This document shows, one piece after another, positions 48,141 to 59,299 of a stretch of DNA of 64,000 nucleotides. A program made the position numbers and the translations under genes. The DNA is from Spirochaetales bacterium (lineage in GTDB: Bacteria > Spirochaetota > Spirochaetia > SZUA-6 > RPPD01): the NCBI GenBank assembly GCA_016934415.1, contig JAFGSW010000036.1, positions 27,571 through 91,570 of the forward strand, written 5' to 3'. A model generated the notes under the pieces. That model was not told the origin of the DNA. It did no database searches and saw only the letters and a list, made by a program, of their open reading frames with translations. Numbering within the stretch: the first letter of the stretch is position 1; each line of letters opens with the position of its first letter.

Positions 48141-49022
48141 CTACTTCGCCACTTCGAGGAATATCTGGGCCTTGGCGATGGCGTCCCGAATCTCGTCCTC
48201 AAGGCTGTCGAGATAATCCCAGTTGATTTCGAGGTAACTGAAGACATCGTCCTTGATGACTTCCGGGTAGCGGTCCCCGGAAAAGCCTATCTCATTGGCG
48301 TTCGCGAAGTAATTGGCGGCGGCCACGGTATAGACCATGGTCTGGTACTTGCCCTCATAGGCGAAATATTTGTGGTGGAATTCCACAACGTCCCGGATGT
48401 CCTCGGAGAGTTTCCAGTTTTCGATGATGAGCTTGCCGACGTCCCCGTGGTCGAGCTCGAAAAGCGATTGCTCCGCCAGATAGAGGGGAACGCGCCGCCG
48501 CTCGCACTCGGAAAACACCTCAAAGTATTTCTCCGAGATCCGGTTGTTGAGCGGCACCTTGCCGATGTCGTGGAGCAGCCCGGCGATGAAAAATTCCTCC
48601 AGGTTCTTCGCGTCCACCTTGAGTTTCCGGGCGATGAGCTTGGCCGTGACTCCGACGCAGATGGAATGCCGCCAGAAGCCCTCCATGTTCAGGGCCTGGA
48701 AGTTCTTGGAACCCCCGATCTGGGTGAGGACCGCCGTGCTCAACGCCAGGTTTTTAACCGTGTTGATGCCGAGCATGATGATGGCGCGGACGAGGGAGGT
48801 GACCTTCTGGGAGAGGGAGTAATACGCGGAATTGATGAGCTTCATGACCCGGCCCATGAGCACCGGATCGAGCGAAATGAGCTTGTTGAGGTCGGCGGGC
48901 GAGGTCTTCGGGTCATTGCAGAGCTGGAGAATCTTCGACACCGTGGTCGGCAGGCTGGGCATGCGTTCGATATAGGTGTTCATCAAATAGAGCACGTGCT
49001 CCCGATTATTTAGCACTGACAC
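48141..49022 (-). CDS. HDOD-domain protein
   Basis: IERMPSLPTTVSKILQLCNDPKTSPADLNKLISLDPVLMGRVMKLINSAYY, LLHDIGKV. Confidence 0.9.
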   Translation of the reverse strand: MSVLNNREHVLYLMNTYIERMPSLPTTVSKILQLCNDPKTSPADLNKLISLDPVLMGRVMKLINSAYYSLSQKVTSLVRAIIMLGINTVKNLALSTAVLTQIGGSKNFQALNMEGFWRHSICVGVTAKLIARKLKVDAKNLEEFFIAGLLHDIGKVPLNNRISEKYFEVFSECERRRVPLYLAEQSLFELDHGDVGKLIIENWKLSEDIRDVVEFHHKYFAYEGKYQTMVYTVAAANYFANANEIGFSGDRYPEVIKDDVFSYLEINWDYLDSLEDEIRDAIAKAQIFLEVAK

Positions 49023-52000
49023 CCCTTATTTTCCCGAGGATACCATCAATTTTTCTCCGTAGCAACACGCTCATTTCAGGATCGGGCATAAACTCCGAAA
49101 GGTTCTTCATAAATGAAAAGGTAGAAACCAGCTTCTCGTTCGTCAAGCCGCTCTCTCCAACCTGAAAACGGATCGGAAAAGTGCGCTCGATGCGGTGAAA
49201 CAGCCCCGGTTTTCCCGAAAGCCGTCCCCGAAGCATCTCCAGCCTGACGCGCATTTCGTTCTCAAGAAAACGGAATCGGGGTTCCAGCGGGAGATAGCTT
49301 GAAATATTCGCCAGGTAATTCGATAGGCGAAGGGGTTTTCCGGTCCCCGGGACGGTTTTCCCGCCCGATTCTCCCTCATCCGGATATTCGTCCAAATTGG
49401 CGCGCACGTTGTCGAGGAAGGATTTCAGCCCGGCTTTCGCCGGTTCGGCCGTTTCGATCTCCTCGGCCTTTTCGTCCTCGTTTATCTCCAGTCCCAGGTC
49501 CTCGGGCCCTTCTTCAATGGTGATGTCCCCCTCGCCGCCGGGTTTGACCTCGTCCTCCACCGATTCGTCCTGCTCCGACTCTGCCTTGCCTGAACCCTGT
49601 TCAGCGGCTTCTTCGGGCGGTGCGGTGGAACCGGCGGGAATTTCTTCATCGGGAGGCTTGTCTTCCGCCAACTGCTTGAGGACTCCGGGCGACTCGCCCT
49701 CCGCCTCAATCTCCTCAAGCGGCGCGTTTTCCGGCGCCTCCTCCTTTGGTTTGTCGACCGCAGTCAGCGGCGGCTGGGTGAACATGATGACCGGCGGGGG
49801 AATGGGCGGTTGCGCCATCTGCCGGGCGAGGAGGCTGCTTGAAAGGATTGAGTCTTTCATCGCCCGCCCGAGCGATTCGATGGATTCCTTCATCTGTCCC
49901 GCGAGGTGGTTGAGCGCCTCGGTATCATACTGCGGCTGTGAAGGCTTGGGGAGCGACTCCCCGGCGGCGCCCGAGGACGGAGGCGCTTGGAGGGGCGGTT
50001 CCTCGGCGGCAATCGGCGGCGACGGCGCTTGAGCGACAAGTCCGTCGGCGGCACGCTGGGACGGGGGAGGGGAAGCGGCGGACGCCCGCAAAAGCTCCTC
50101 TTCGGTGAAATACCCTTCGTCTTCGACAACCGGAACCGGCCGGCTCCGCTTGCCCGCCTTTTTCCCCGGCACCCTGCGCTCCCGGCCGCGCTGCGGGCTC
50201 TCCGCATAGATGGGTTCTCCGTCCAGAAGATTCATGAGGGAGGGGGCGCCCTGCCCCTCGATCTGGACGACCTTGACGACCGTCTCTCCCGTGGGCTGGT
50301 CGAGGGGCTTGACGTCCTCGTTCCGCTCCTCGAGGGTGATCTCCTCTTCTTCCTCTTTCACCGCGAATACCGGCTCCCGGCCGCCGAAGTCGATGATCGG
50401 AACCGTATCCGACTCGCCGGCGGCTCTTTCGAACAACATGGCGTCGCCTGATGGAATGACTTCCCTGGCCGGCGCCGCAAACGCCGCCTTATACTCTTTC
50501 AGGTTCTTTTCCCATTGTTCCTTGAAACTCGCCTCATAGCCGGTGACTGTCTCTTCGTACAATTTGATCGTGTCCGCGAGGTTCTTCACTTTTCCGATCT
50601 CGTCGCTTGAGCCCTGCTCGGTGATGATCTCATTGAGGAGCGCAAGGGCGTCCTCCTGCATTCCCTTTTCCTTGTACACCTTGACGAGCATGAGGAGTAT
50701 TTCCGGCTCGCGTTTTCCGGTCTTCAAGACGTCGAACAGCGCCTGCTGCGCCGCCTCGAATTTTTTTTGAGTGAGGAGGACGTCGGCCAGCACCACGGTC
50801 GCCTGAGGGTGGCGCGGGTGACGTGACAGGAACCGCCCGAGTTCCTCCTCGGCCCGTGCGTATTCGCCCCGTTCCTGGTAGGCGAAGGCCAGGTCGAGGT
50901 TGAAATCGAGATCATCGGGGTCGAGCTTCCGGATTCGGTCCCGAATCTCGAGCGCCCTGTCGATCCGGCCCCTCTTCAAGTGGACGCGGCCGAGGGCGCG
51001 GATAGCCTCTCGGTGCTCCGGCGACCGCGCGAGGATTTTCTTGAATCGGCGCTCCGCCTCGTCGTACCTCCTCTGTTCGAGGAGTATCAGGCCGGTCCGA
51101 GCGAGGGCCGTGTCGTTGTAGGGATCCTCGCCCAGCAGCCGGTCGAGCTCGCCGAGGGCCTCCTCAGGCGACCCGGCCGAAGCATGGAGCAGGGCGAGAT
51201 TGAGCCTCGCTTTCCTGAAGCCGGGGTTGATCCTCAGGGCCTCTTCGTAGTGCTCACGGGCGCCGTCGACGATGTTTTCCTCGGCCAGGATGACGCCCAG
51301 GTTGTTGTGCGCTTCGGCGTTGGCCGGATCGGCTTTCAATATCTCACTGAAGAGCTCCCGGGCGCGTTCGTATTCCCGGCGGCCCTGCAGAACGAGAGCC
51401 AGGTTGTTCTTGGCGGGGATGAATCCCGACCGGTGCTTGAGGGCCAGCCGGAATTCGGTCTCGGCCTCCTTCAACCGGTTCTTGTTCTTGTAGATCACTC
51501 CGGCGTTATAGTGAAGCCGGGCGTTCTTCGCGTCTATCTGCAGACCCTTGTGGTACATCCGGAGGGCGTCTTCGTGCCGCCCGGTTTTTTCCAGAACCGT
51601 GCCCAGGTTGTTGTAGGCGAGGACGTAGTTCGAATCATATTCGATGGCTTTTTGATAAAAATCGACGGACTTTTTCGGCTGGTTCAAGTCCTTGTAGAGG
51701 TTGCCCAGGTTGTAGTAGACGTCGGCGCGGCGCGGCTCCAGCTTGACGACCCGCATAAAGGAGTCCAGTGCCTTGTCCGCGTCGCCTTTGTTTTTGTAGG
51801 CCACGCCGAGGTTGTTGTAGGCCTCGACATTGTCCCCGCGCGCCTGAATGACCTTGCGGAACAGGGCGATGGCCTTTTCATACTGCCCCTCGCGTTCGCA
51901 GATGCTCCCCAACAAGTTGCAAATGACCGGGTTGTCGCTCTCTTGTTCGCGCAGTTTCTCGAGAAGCCGGCGGGCGAGGGTGTACTCGCCCATGAGGAAG

Positions 52001-52047
52001 GCGGTCTGCGCGCGCTGAAGCGCCTCCGCGAAGGTCATGGAGCTCAT
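49006..52047 (-). CDS. Large TPR protein with acidic/Pro-rich low-complexity C-terminal half (1013 aa)
   Basis: Many TPR units (NVEAYNNLGVAYKNKGDADKALDSFMRVVKLEP); C-terminal region rich in E/P/A. Confidence 0.92.
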   Translation of the reverse strand: MSSMTFAEALQRAQTAFLMGEYTLARRLLEKLREQESDNPVICNLLGSICEREGQYEKAIALFRKVIQARGDNVEAYNNLGVAYKNKGDADKALDSFMRVVKLEPRRADVYYNLGNLYKDLNQPKKSVDFYQKAIEYDSNYVLAYNNLGTVLEKTGRHEDALRMYHKGLQIDAKNARLHYNAGVIYKNKNRLKEAETEFRLALKHRSGFIPAKNNLALVLQGRREYERARELFSEILKADPANAEAHNNLGVILAEENIVDGAREHYEEALRINPGFRKARLNLALLHASAGSPEEALGELDRLLGEDPYNDTALARTGLILLEQRRYDEAERRFKKILARSPEHREAIRALGRVHLKRGRIDRALEIRDRIRKLDPDDLDFNLDLAFAYQERGEYARAEEELGRFLSRHPRHPQATVVLADVLLTQKKFEAAQQALFDVLKTGKREPEILLMLVKVYKEKGMQEDALALLNEIITEQGSSDEIGKVKNLADTIKLYEETVTGYEASFKEQWEKNLKEYKAAFAAPAREVIPSGDAMLFERAAGESDTVPIIDFGGREPVFAVKEEEEEITLEERNEDVKPLDQPTGETVVKVVQIEGQGAPSLMNLLDGEPIYAESPQRGRERRVPGKKAGKRSRPVPVVEDEGYFTEEELLRASAASPPPSQRAADGLVAQAPSPPIAAEEPPLQAPPSSGAAGESLPKPSQPQYDTEALNHLAGQMKESIESLGRAMKDSILSSSLLARQMAQPPIPPPVIMFTQPPLTAVDKPKEEAPENAPLEEIEAEGESPGVLKQLAEDKPPDEEIPAGSTAPPEEAAEQGSGKAESEQDESVEDEVKPGGEGDITIEEGPEDLGLEINEDEKAEEIETAEPAKAGLKSFLDNVRANLDEYPDEGESGGKTVPGTGKPLRLSNYLANISSYLPLEPRFRFLENEMRVRLEMLRGRLSGKPGLFHRIERTFPIRFQVGESGLTNEKLVSTFSFMKNLSEFMPDPEMSVLLRRKIDGILGKIRGVSAK

Positions 52048-53537
52048 TTTTTGACCTCGGACGGCCGAGCCGACTTCTCTTCGTGAAACTCGCTTAAGTG
52101 CGCGGGGGTGGCGGTATCGTAGGCGGCCACGGCGAAGAAATAGAGTTTGCCGTTGGTAAGACCGGAGAGTTCGAAGGTGGTGACGTTCCCCACGTCGATC
52201 GGGGATTTTCCTTCGGCGGCGCCTTCGCCCAGGTAATTGAGCGGGGCCTCGCCGTAAAATACGAAATAGCCCTTCACGTCGTCCTCGACGACCGGCTTCC
52301 AGGAGAGCGTCACTTTGCCGTCCCCGGCAACCGCTCTTAAGTCGGCCGGGCTCGGCGGAGCCAGGGCCGGCTCGTAGACGATGTCGATGGAGAAGAGGCG
52401 AGGCGAAACTTCATTGCCGCCGTCCGGGAAAAACTCGACCATCAGCTGAACGTAGCGCCCCGTGAGTCCGTTGCCGAACGACTTTCCCGGCACGAAGGGG
52501 CGCCAGTCGCCTTTCAACCGCTCGAAGGTGTCGAAAGAGTCCGAAGCGCGGATGTAGAAGTCGATTTCGGTATCGCCCGGCTGGTCGAGGAGGGCGTTCA
52601 CCCTTTTTACCACCGTGCCGGTGGAGCCGAGGTCGAAGACGCGGCTCGTGGCGCGCCCGCGCGCCTCCGAGTACCGGTGAAGGAGTGGAGTCTTCACGTA
52701 CTCGGCGCTCACCCGCAGCTCGTCCATGAAACCGGTGAACCGGGGGGCCACGGAGAGCGACGAATGCTCGGCCTCGCCGATCAAGGGCACGCACGCCTGG
52801 GAAGACTCCAGACCGGAGACGGTCGTGTAGCGGGTCCCGGCGGGAACGTCGTCCACCAGGTATTCCAGGATCCCTTCCCGGTTGTTGAAACGGAGGAGGT
52901 GGTGTCTCCACCGGCGCGGGATCAGGCTCTCCACGCTCTCAAGCTCGAAGCGGAAAGGCTCACCGGTGGCGGGGGTGAAAAGGTTTTCGAACGTCCACAC
53001 CAGGGTGCGCCGCCGCACCCGGCACTCGAGGGTCTGGGGGATGAGTTTCCCGCCGTAGCGTCGATAGCCTTTCCAGGCGAAGACGACTTCCCCGTCGGCG
53101 AGGGCGGCCGGATAGAGCCAGAACTCGATTGAAAAATCGGTCCAGACCGAGCCGGGGCCGAAAAGCGCGCCGGAGAGGGGTTCGAGGACGATCCCGCCAT
53201 TTCCGGAAAACACGCCCGCCCCTTTCCCGAATTTGGCGTATTTTTCGTTTACGCCCGCCGACGATGAGGTAATCGAATAGTGCCCGGTCTCCTCACGTAA
53301 AGGCGGGGAATTGAAATGAAGCAGGAGGTCCGTCGAGGGCCCGACCGGATATTCGCTGTCCGCGAGGCATAAATCGGCAAAGCCTCCCCGCCCCGGAAGC
53401 GCGGTAAGGCCCTCGATTTTCGGGAAAGCCGCCCACTGTTCCCCCCCGCCCAGGGCGATGGTCCGGTCGCGGGCGAAGAGCGGGCCTCCGGCGACGACGA
53501 GCAAAGCTGCCATAATGACGCGAAAACGGATTTTCAT
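52044..53537 (-). CDS. Exported LamG-like/fibronectin type III protein
   Basis: Signal peptide; WTDFSIEFWLYPAALADGEVVFAW (LamG-like); PSPADLRAVAGDGKVTLSWKPVVEDDVKGYFVFYG (Fn3). Confidence 0.75.
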   Translation of the reverse strand: MKIRFRVIMAALLVVAGGPLFARDRTIALGGGEQWAAFPKIEGLTALPGRGGFADLCLADSEYPVGPSTDLLLHFNSPPLREETGHYSITSSSAGVNEKYAKFGKGAGVFSGNGGIVLEPLSGALFGPGSVWTDFSIEFWLYPAALADGEVVFAWKGYRRYGGKLIPQTLECRVRRRTLVWTFENLFTPATGEPFRFELESVESLIPRRWRHHLLRFNNREGILEYLVDDVPAGTRYTTVSGLESSQACVPLIGEAEHSSLSVAPRFTGFMDELRVSAEYVKTPLLHRYSEARGRATSRVFDLGSTGTVVKRVNALLDQPGDTEIDFYIRASDSFDTFERLKGDWRPFVPGKSFGNGLTGRYVQLMVEFFPDGGNEVSPRLFSIDIVYEPALAPPSPADLRAVAGDGKVTLSWKPVVEDDVKGYFVFYGEAPLNYLGEGAAEGKSPIDVGNVTTFELSGLTNGKLYFFAVAAYDTATPAHLSEFHEEKSARPSEVKK

Positions 53538-53811
53538 ACTTCTCTCTCAATTATCGGCATATCGACCTTTTTTCTAACCGCGGTTTATCAATCTTACACT
53601 TACAATTGAAAAATATCCATAAATTTTATTTGACTCCACCCCTCAGCGGGGTTAAAATGAATCGTGCTGAAAAAGACGCAGGCGTATAAGCCCGTGCGTC
53701 TCATTCCGGTTTCATTCTCAGACAGGATCTTTTTTCACTCCCAGCCTGGAAAAGCGCGGGGGGAGTCGGCCGTCGGTCTTTTTCAGCGTTCCCGATTTAT
53801 TTGGACCGATA

Positions 53812-54563
53812 TGTGGGACGATAAACTGAAAGACATCCTTGCTCACATCTCCCAAAAAAAACTGGATCCGGCGGAGGCGCACGCCAAAATCATGGAGATG
53901 ATTTCCCTCGAGCTCGGCGTGGCCGAAGTGGACGTGGCGCGCCATGTGCGGACGGGATTTCCGGAGGTGGTCTTTTGCCCGAACAAGACCGATGACGATA
54001 TCGCCTCCATCGTCAAGGCCCTCACCGCTTTTCACGAAACCGTGCTCTGCACCAAGGCCCGTCCGTCGACGTTCGCGCTTCTTTCTCGGGAACATCCGGA
54101 AACAAGGTATTACGAAAAAAGCGGCGCCATCGTCATCGGAAAATTGAAGGAGGGAACGGGCAAGGTCTCGGTCGTGTGCGCCGGCACCTCCGACATTCCC
54201 GTGGCCGAGGAAGCCGCGGTCACGGCGCGCTGTCTGGGCGCCGCGGTGGACACGCATTGGGACGTGGGCGTGGCCGGCCTCCATCGCCTGCTTTCCAAAA
54301 TCGCCGATCTGCGCCGGAGCCGCGCCATCGTGGCCGTGGCCGGCATGGACGGCGCCCTGCCCTCGGTCCTGGCCGGCCTCGTGAGCTGTCCCGTCGTCGC
54401 GGTGCCCACCTCCGTCGGCTATGGGGCGAGCTTCGGCGGCGTGGCCGCCCTCCTCACCATGCTCAACTCGTGCGCTCCGGGCGTGGCCTCCGTCAACATC
54501 GACAATGGGTTCGGCGCGGGATACATCGCCTCGCTCATCAACAAGAGAGGGGAGGGCGATTGA
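53812..54563 (+). CDS. larB: Nickel pincer cofactor biosynthesis protein LarB
   Basis: VVCAGTSDIPVAEEAAVTARCLG...VAVAGMDGALPSVLAGLVSCPVVAVPTSVGYGASFGGVAALLTMLNSCAPGVASVNIDNGFGAGY. Confidence 0.93.
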
Positions 54564-55651
54564 TCTTCCTCGATTTCAAGCCCGGAGTCACGTTTTCGCT
54601 GCTCTTGAAAGCCATGGCCGAAACGGCCGGGGAGGAGTCTGCCGAACTGCGCGCCCGGCGCCCCAACGCCGACGGGCCGCTTGCCTCTCTCTGGTCCAAA
54701 GCCTGGGCCGAATCCTCGATCGACGGCCTCATCCGCGTCCTGCAATCGGGCTGCCGGACCCTGCCGCCCGTCACGCTGAAAACCGCGGAAACGCCCGAAG
54801 GGGTGAACCGGGACGAGCTCACGGCCCTTTTTGCGCTCGCGGGCGCCGCTTCCATAGACCCCTTCGAATTCTCTGCTTATATTTCTATCTCGATGTTAGC
54901 AGGGCGGGACGCACCGGAGCGGCGGTTGCTCGTTCCTGTCGTCGGCGCCGATTCGCCCGAGGCGGTCTTTTCCATTTTGCAGAATACGGCCGTGGTCATA
55001 AACCCCCAAGCGGAAATCATTTCTCCTTTTCTCGCCGCATCTATAAGGACGCGTTTCTCTCCGTTCGCCCGGCGGGCGGAGGGGGGGCGATTCCTCAAGG
55101 CCCTCACCTGGACGGATCCGCTCGCGCCCGGGTCACTGGCCCGGGCCTTCTTCTACGATGAGGCGGGTTCCGAGACGGATGAGGATGTAGTCGCGGTCAT
55201 CGAGGCCAATCTCGACGACATGACGCCGGAAATCCTGGCCCGAGCCGTGCAGGTCCTCATGGAGAACGGCGCGCTCGATTGCGCAGTGGATGAGATCGGC
55301 ATGAAAAAGGGACGAATCGGTTTCAAGCTGGAAGTAATGGCCCGGCCCGAAGACCGGACGAAGATGGAGGAGCTTCTCCTCCTCCACACCTCGACGTTCG
55401 GCGTGCGTACGACGCTGGCCGAACGGCGCGTTCTGAAAAGGAAAACGGAGTATTTCGAATCGTCCTACGGCCGCTTGCGCGTGAAACGGGGATATTTTCA
55501 CGGGAAATGCGTCAGGGCCGTCCCCGAATACGAGGACGTGGCGGCCATAAGCGAGCAGAGCGGCGTCCCGCTCATCCGACTTTATGCTGATGTCGCGGCG
55601 GAAATCGCCCGAGAATCAACGTATCGGCAGGGGCCGTCCGCCAAGGAGTAA
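54560..55651 (+). CDS. larC: Nickel pincer cofactor biosynthesis protein LarC-like, atypical N-terminus (TTG start proposed)
   Basis: VIEANLDDMTPEILARAVQVLMENGALDCAVDEIGMKKGRIGFKLEVMA, LHTSTFGVRTTLAERRVLKR; overlaps larB stop. Confidence 0.85.
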   Translation: MIFLDFKPGVTFSLLLKAMAETAGEESAELRARRPNADGPLASLWSKAWAESSIDGLIRVLQSGCRTLPPVTLKTAETPEGVNRDELTALFALAGAASIDPFEFSAYISISMLAGRDAPERRLLVPVVGADSPEAVFSILQNTAVVINPQAEIISPFLAASIRTRFSPFARRAEGGRFLKALTWTDPLAPGSLARAFFYDEAGSETDEDVVAVIEANLDDMTPEILARAVQVLMENGALDCAVDEIGMKKGRIGFKLEVMARPEDRTKMEELLLLHTSTFGVRTTLAERRVLKRKTEYFESSYGRLRVKRGYFHGKCVRAVPEYEDVAAISEQSGVPLIRLYADVAAEIARESTYRQGPSAKE

Positions 55652-55653
55652 AT

Positions 55654-57075
55654 GTGACCAAGAAGGAATTCCCCAAAATCCACTTTTACGATCATGATGT
55701 CGTGGAAATTTACACGCAAACCTGGCACTGGATGAAGGATTTCTGGAAAGCGGGCACGCACAGAAACGGCCTCTGCTCCAAGTATTTCAATTTCCCGACG
55801 AACGGCCGGATCAACCAGTTCGAAGCGATATTTTCGACCTTCTTCCTCGTCTACAGCAACAAGGTGTTCCCGGTCCACCCCGTGCTGGATAACTTTTACG
55901 CCAAGCAGGAGACGGACGGGGCCATCCGGGGCGAATACGACGAGACCACCGGCAAACCGATTTTATCCAAGAAAAACCCGCAGGGAGTTCTCCCGCCGCT
56001 TTTTTCCTGGGCCGAGTACAACATGTATCACAAGACCGGGTACAAGAAGCGCATCAAGGAAATCATGCCCAAGCTCGAGAAGTACTACAACTGGCTGGAA
56101 GCGAACTTCAAATGCCAAAACGGGCTCTATTCGGTGCCCCTGGCGGCGACCACGATGGAAAACTCTCCCCGCGGCGACGCCCATTACCCGATCGACTTCA
56201 ACTGCCAGCAGGCGATCAACACCCTCTACATGGCCCACTTGAGCGACATCCTGAACGACAAGGACAAGAGCTACCGCTATAAACGCTATTATTTTTCGCT
56301 CAAGACGCGGATCAATTCCCTCATGTGGAACAATACCGACGGTTATTACTACGACCTCGACAAGAAGGACAAGCAGATCAAGGTGAAATCCATCGCCTCG
56401 TTCTGGCCCCTCCTCGCCGAGATCCCGACCGAGGAAAAAGCCGCCAAGCTCATCGCCCACCTGGCCAACCCCAAGCAGTTCGGGCTCGAGAACCCGTTCC
56501 CGACGCTGTCCGCCAAGGACAAGAATTTCGAAAAAACCGGCTACGGCTACCGGGGATCGGTGTTCCCGCCCTTCACCTACATGGTGATCAAGGGACTGGA
56601 AAAATACAACCGCCACGACCTGGCGAGGGAATGCACCATCCGCCATCTTTACATGGTGATGGATACCAAATACCCGGACAATGAGAAGGGCGAATCGCTC
56701 TGGGAGGCCTACCAGCCCCTCCAGGCGGGAATCGCCAAGTGGCCCAAAAGGGAAAACTTCCCGCGCCGGCGCTTTCTCCCCTATGCCGCCCTGTCCACCG
56801 TGGCGCTGGTCATTGAGAACCTCGTCGGCCTGGTGATTTCCTTGCCCCGCAAGACCGTCGATTGGATCGTCCCGACCCTGGAAATCATGGGAATCGAGGA
56901 CCTGTCATTGCGGCGCAATCTCATCACGATTTTAAGCAACAAGAGCGCGCGCGGTTGGGAAATCAAGCTGGAATCGGAAAAGCTGTATTATTTCACGATT
57001 CACATCATCGGGCAGAAGAAAAAGACCCTGCCCATTCCTTCTGGGAAATGCTCGCTGTTGATTGAGAAAATATAA
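55654..57075 (+). CDS. Trehalase-like / MGH1-like (alpha/alpha)6 glycoside hydrolase
   Basis: TWHWMKDFWKAGTHRNGLCSKYFNFPTNGRINQFEAIFSTFF, FNCQQAINTLYMAHL, LMWNNTDGYYYDLDKKD, YGYRGSVFPPFTYMVIKGL. Confidence 0.75.
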   Translation: MTKKEFPKIHFYDHDVVEIYTQTWHWMKDFWKAGTHRNGLCSKYFNFPTNGRINQFEAIFSTFFLVYSNKVFPVHPVLDNFYAKQETDGAIRGEYDETTGKPILSKKNPQGVLPPLFSWAEYNMYHKTGYKKRIKEIMPKLEKYYNWLEANFKCQNGLYSVPLAATTMENSPRGDAHYPIDFNCQQAINTLYMAHLSDILNDKDKSYRYKRYYFSLKTRINSLMWNNTDGYYYDLDKKDKQIKVKSIASFWPLLAEIPTEEKAAKLIAHLANPKQFGLENPFPTLSAKDKNFEKTGYGYRGSVFPPFTYMVIKGLEKYNRHDLARECTIRHLYMVMDTKYPDNEKGESLWEAYQPLQAGIAKWPKRENFPRRRFLPYAALSTVALVIENLVGLVISLPRKTVDWIVPTLEIMGIEDLSLRRNLITILSNKSARGWEIKLESEKLYYFTIHIIGQKKKTLPIPSGKCSLLIEKI

Positions 57076-57076
57076 T

Positions 57077-57090
57077 AATATTATAATATT
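57077..57090. repeat. 14-bp perfect AT-only palindrome AATATTATAATATT
   Basis: Self-complementary; in an AT-only island in a GC-rich region. Confidence 0.7.
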
Positions 57091-57273
57091 TTTATATTTC
57101 CTCGGGTGTTCCCTCGCTCTCTTTTTTTGCTTGTATTCCGGCAGGTGGTATTTTCTTCATGCCCGCTTCACAAGCCTTTAAAATCGTTTTTTTGTAACAG
57201 TGGTAAAGATCGAACTCAAACGACAATCAGAGGTGGACGCACGGGCGGCCTGCATCGGCGAAAGGCCTCGCCC

Positions 57274-57302
57274 TTTACTTTTTCCTGCCTTAATTTTATA
57301 AT
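57274..57302 (+). promoter_or_regulatory. Predicted gyrB promoter TTTACT-17-TATAAT
   Basis: Perfect -10 TATAAT at 57297..57302, 17-nt spacer. Confidence 0.6.
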
Positions 57303-57322
57303 GAAAAATCTTAGCGGTTTGA

Positions 57323-59257
<1,935 letters not shown>

Positions 59258-59299
59258 CCCCGCAGTCTCCGCACCCGCTCGCTCTCAAGGAGTCGACGA

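Noticed and set aside
50000-52000. Repetitive DNA pattern in the TPR gene considered as a tandem repeat array or CRISPR
   Set aside because: Periodicity follows the 34-aa TPR unit in a coding frame; no short identical repeats with unique spacers
50980-52086. 368-aa plus-strand ORF opposite the TPR gene
   Set aside because: Repetitive antisense translation of TPR codons
54176-54559. N-terminal 128 residues of the 491-aa ORF extending upstream of larC
   Set aside because: Overlaps larB in another frame with R/G-rich shadow composition; TTG at 54560 is the more likely larC start
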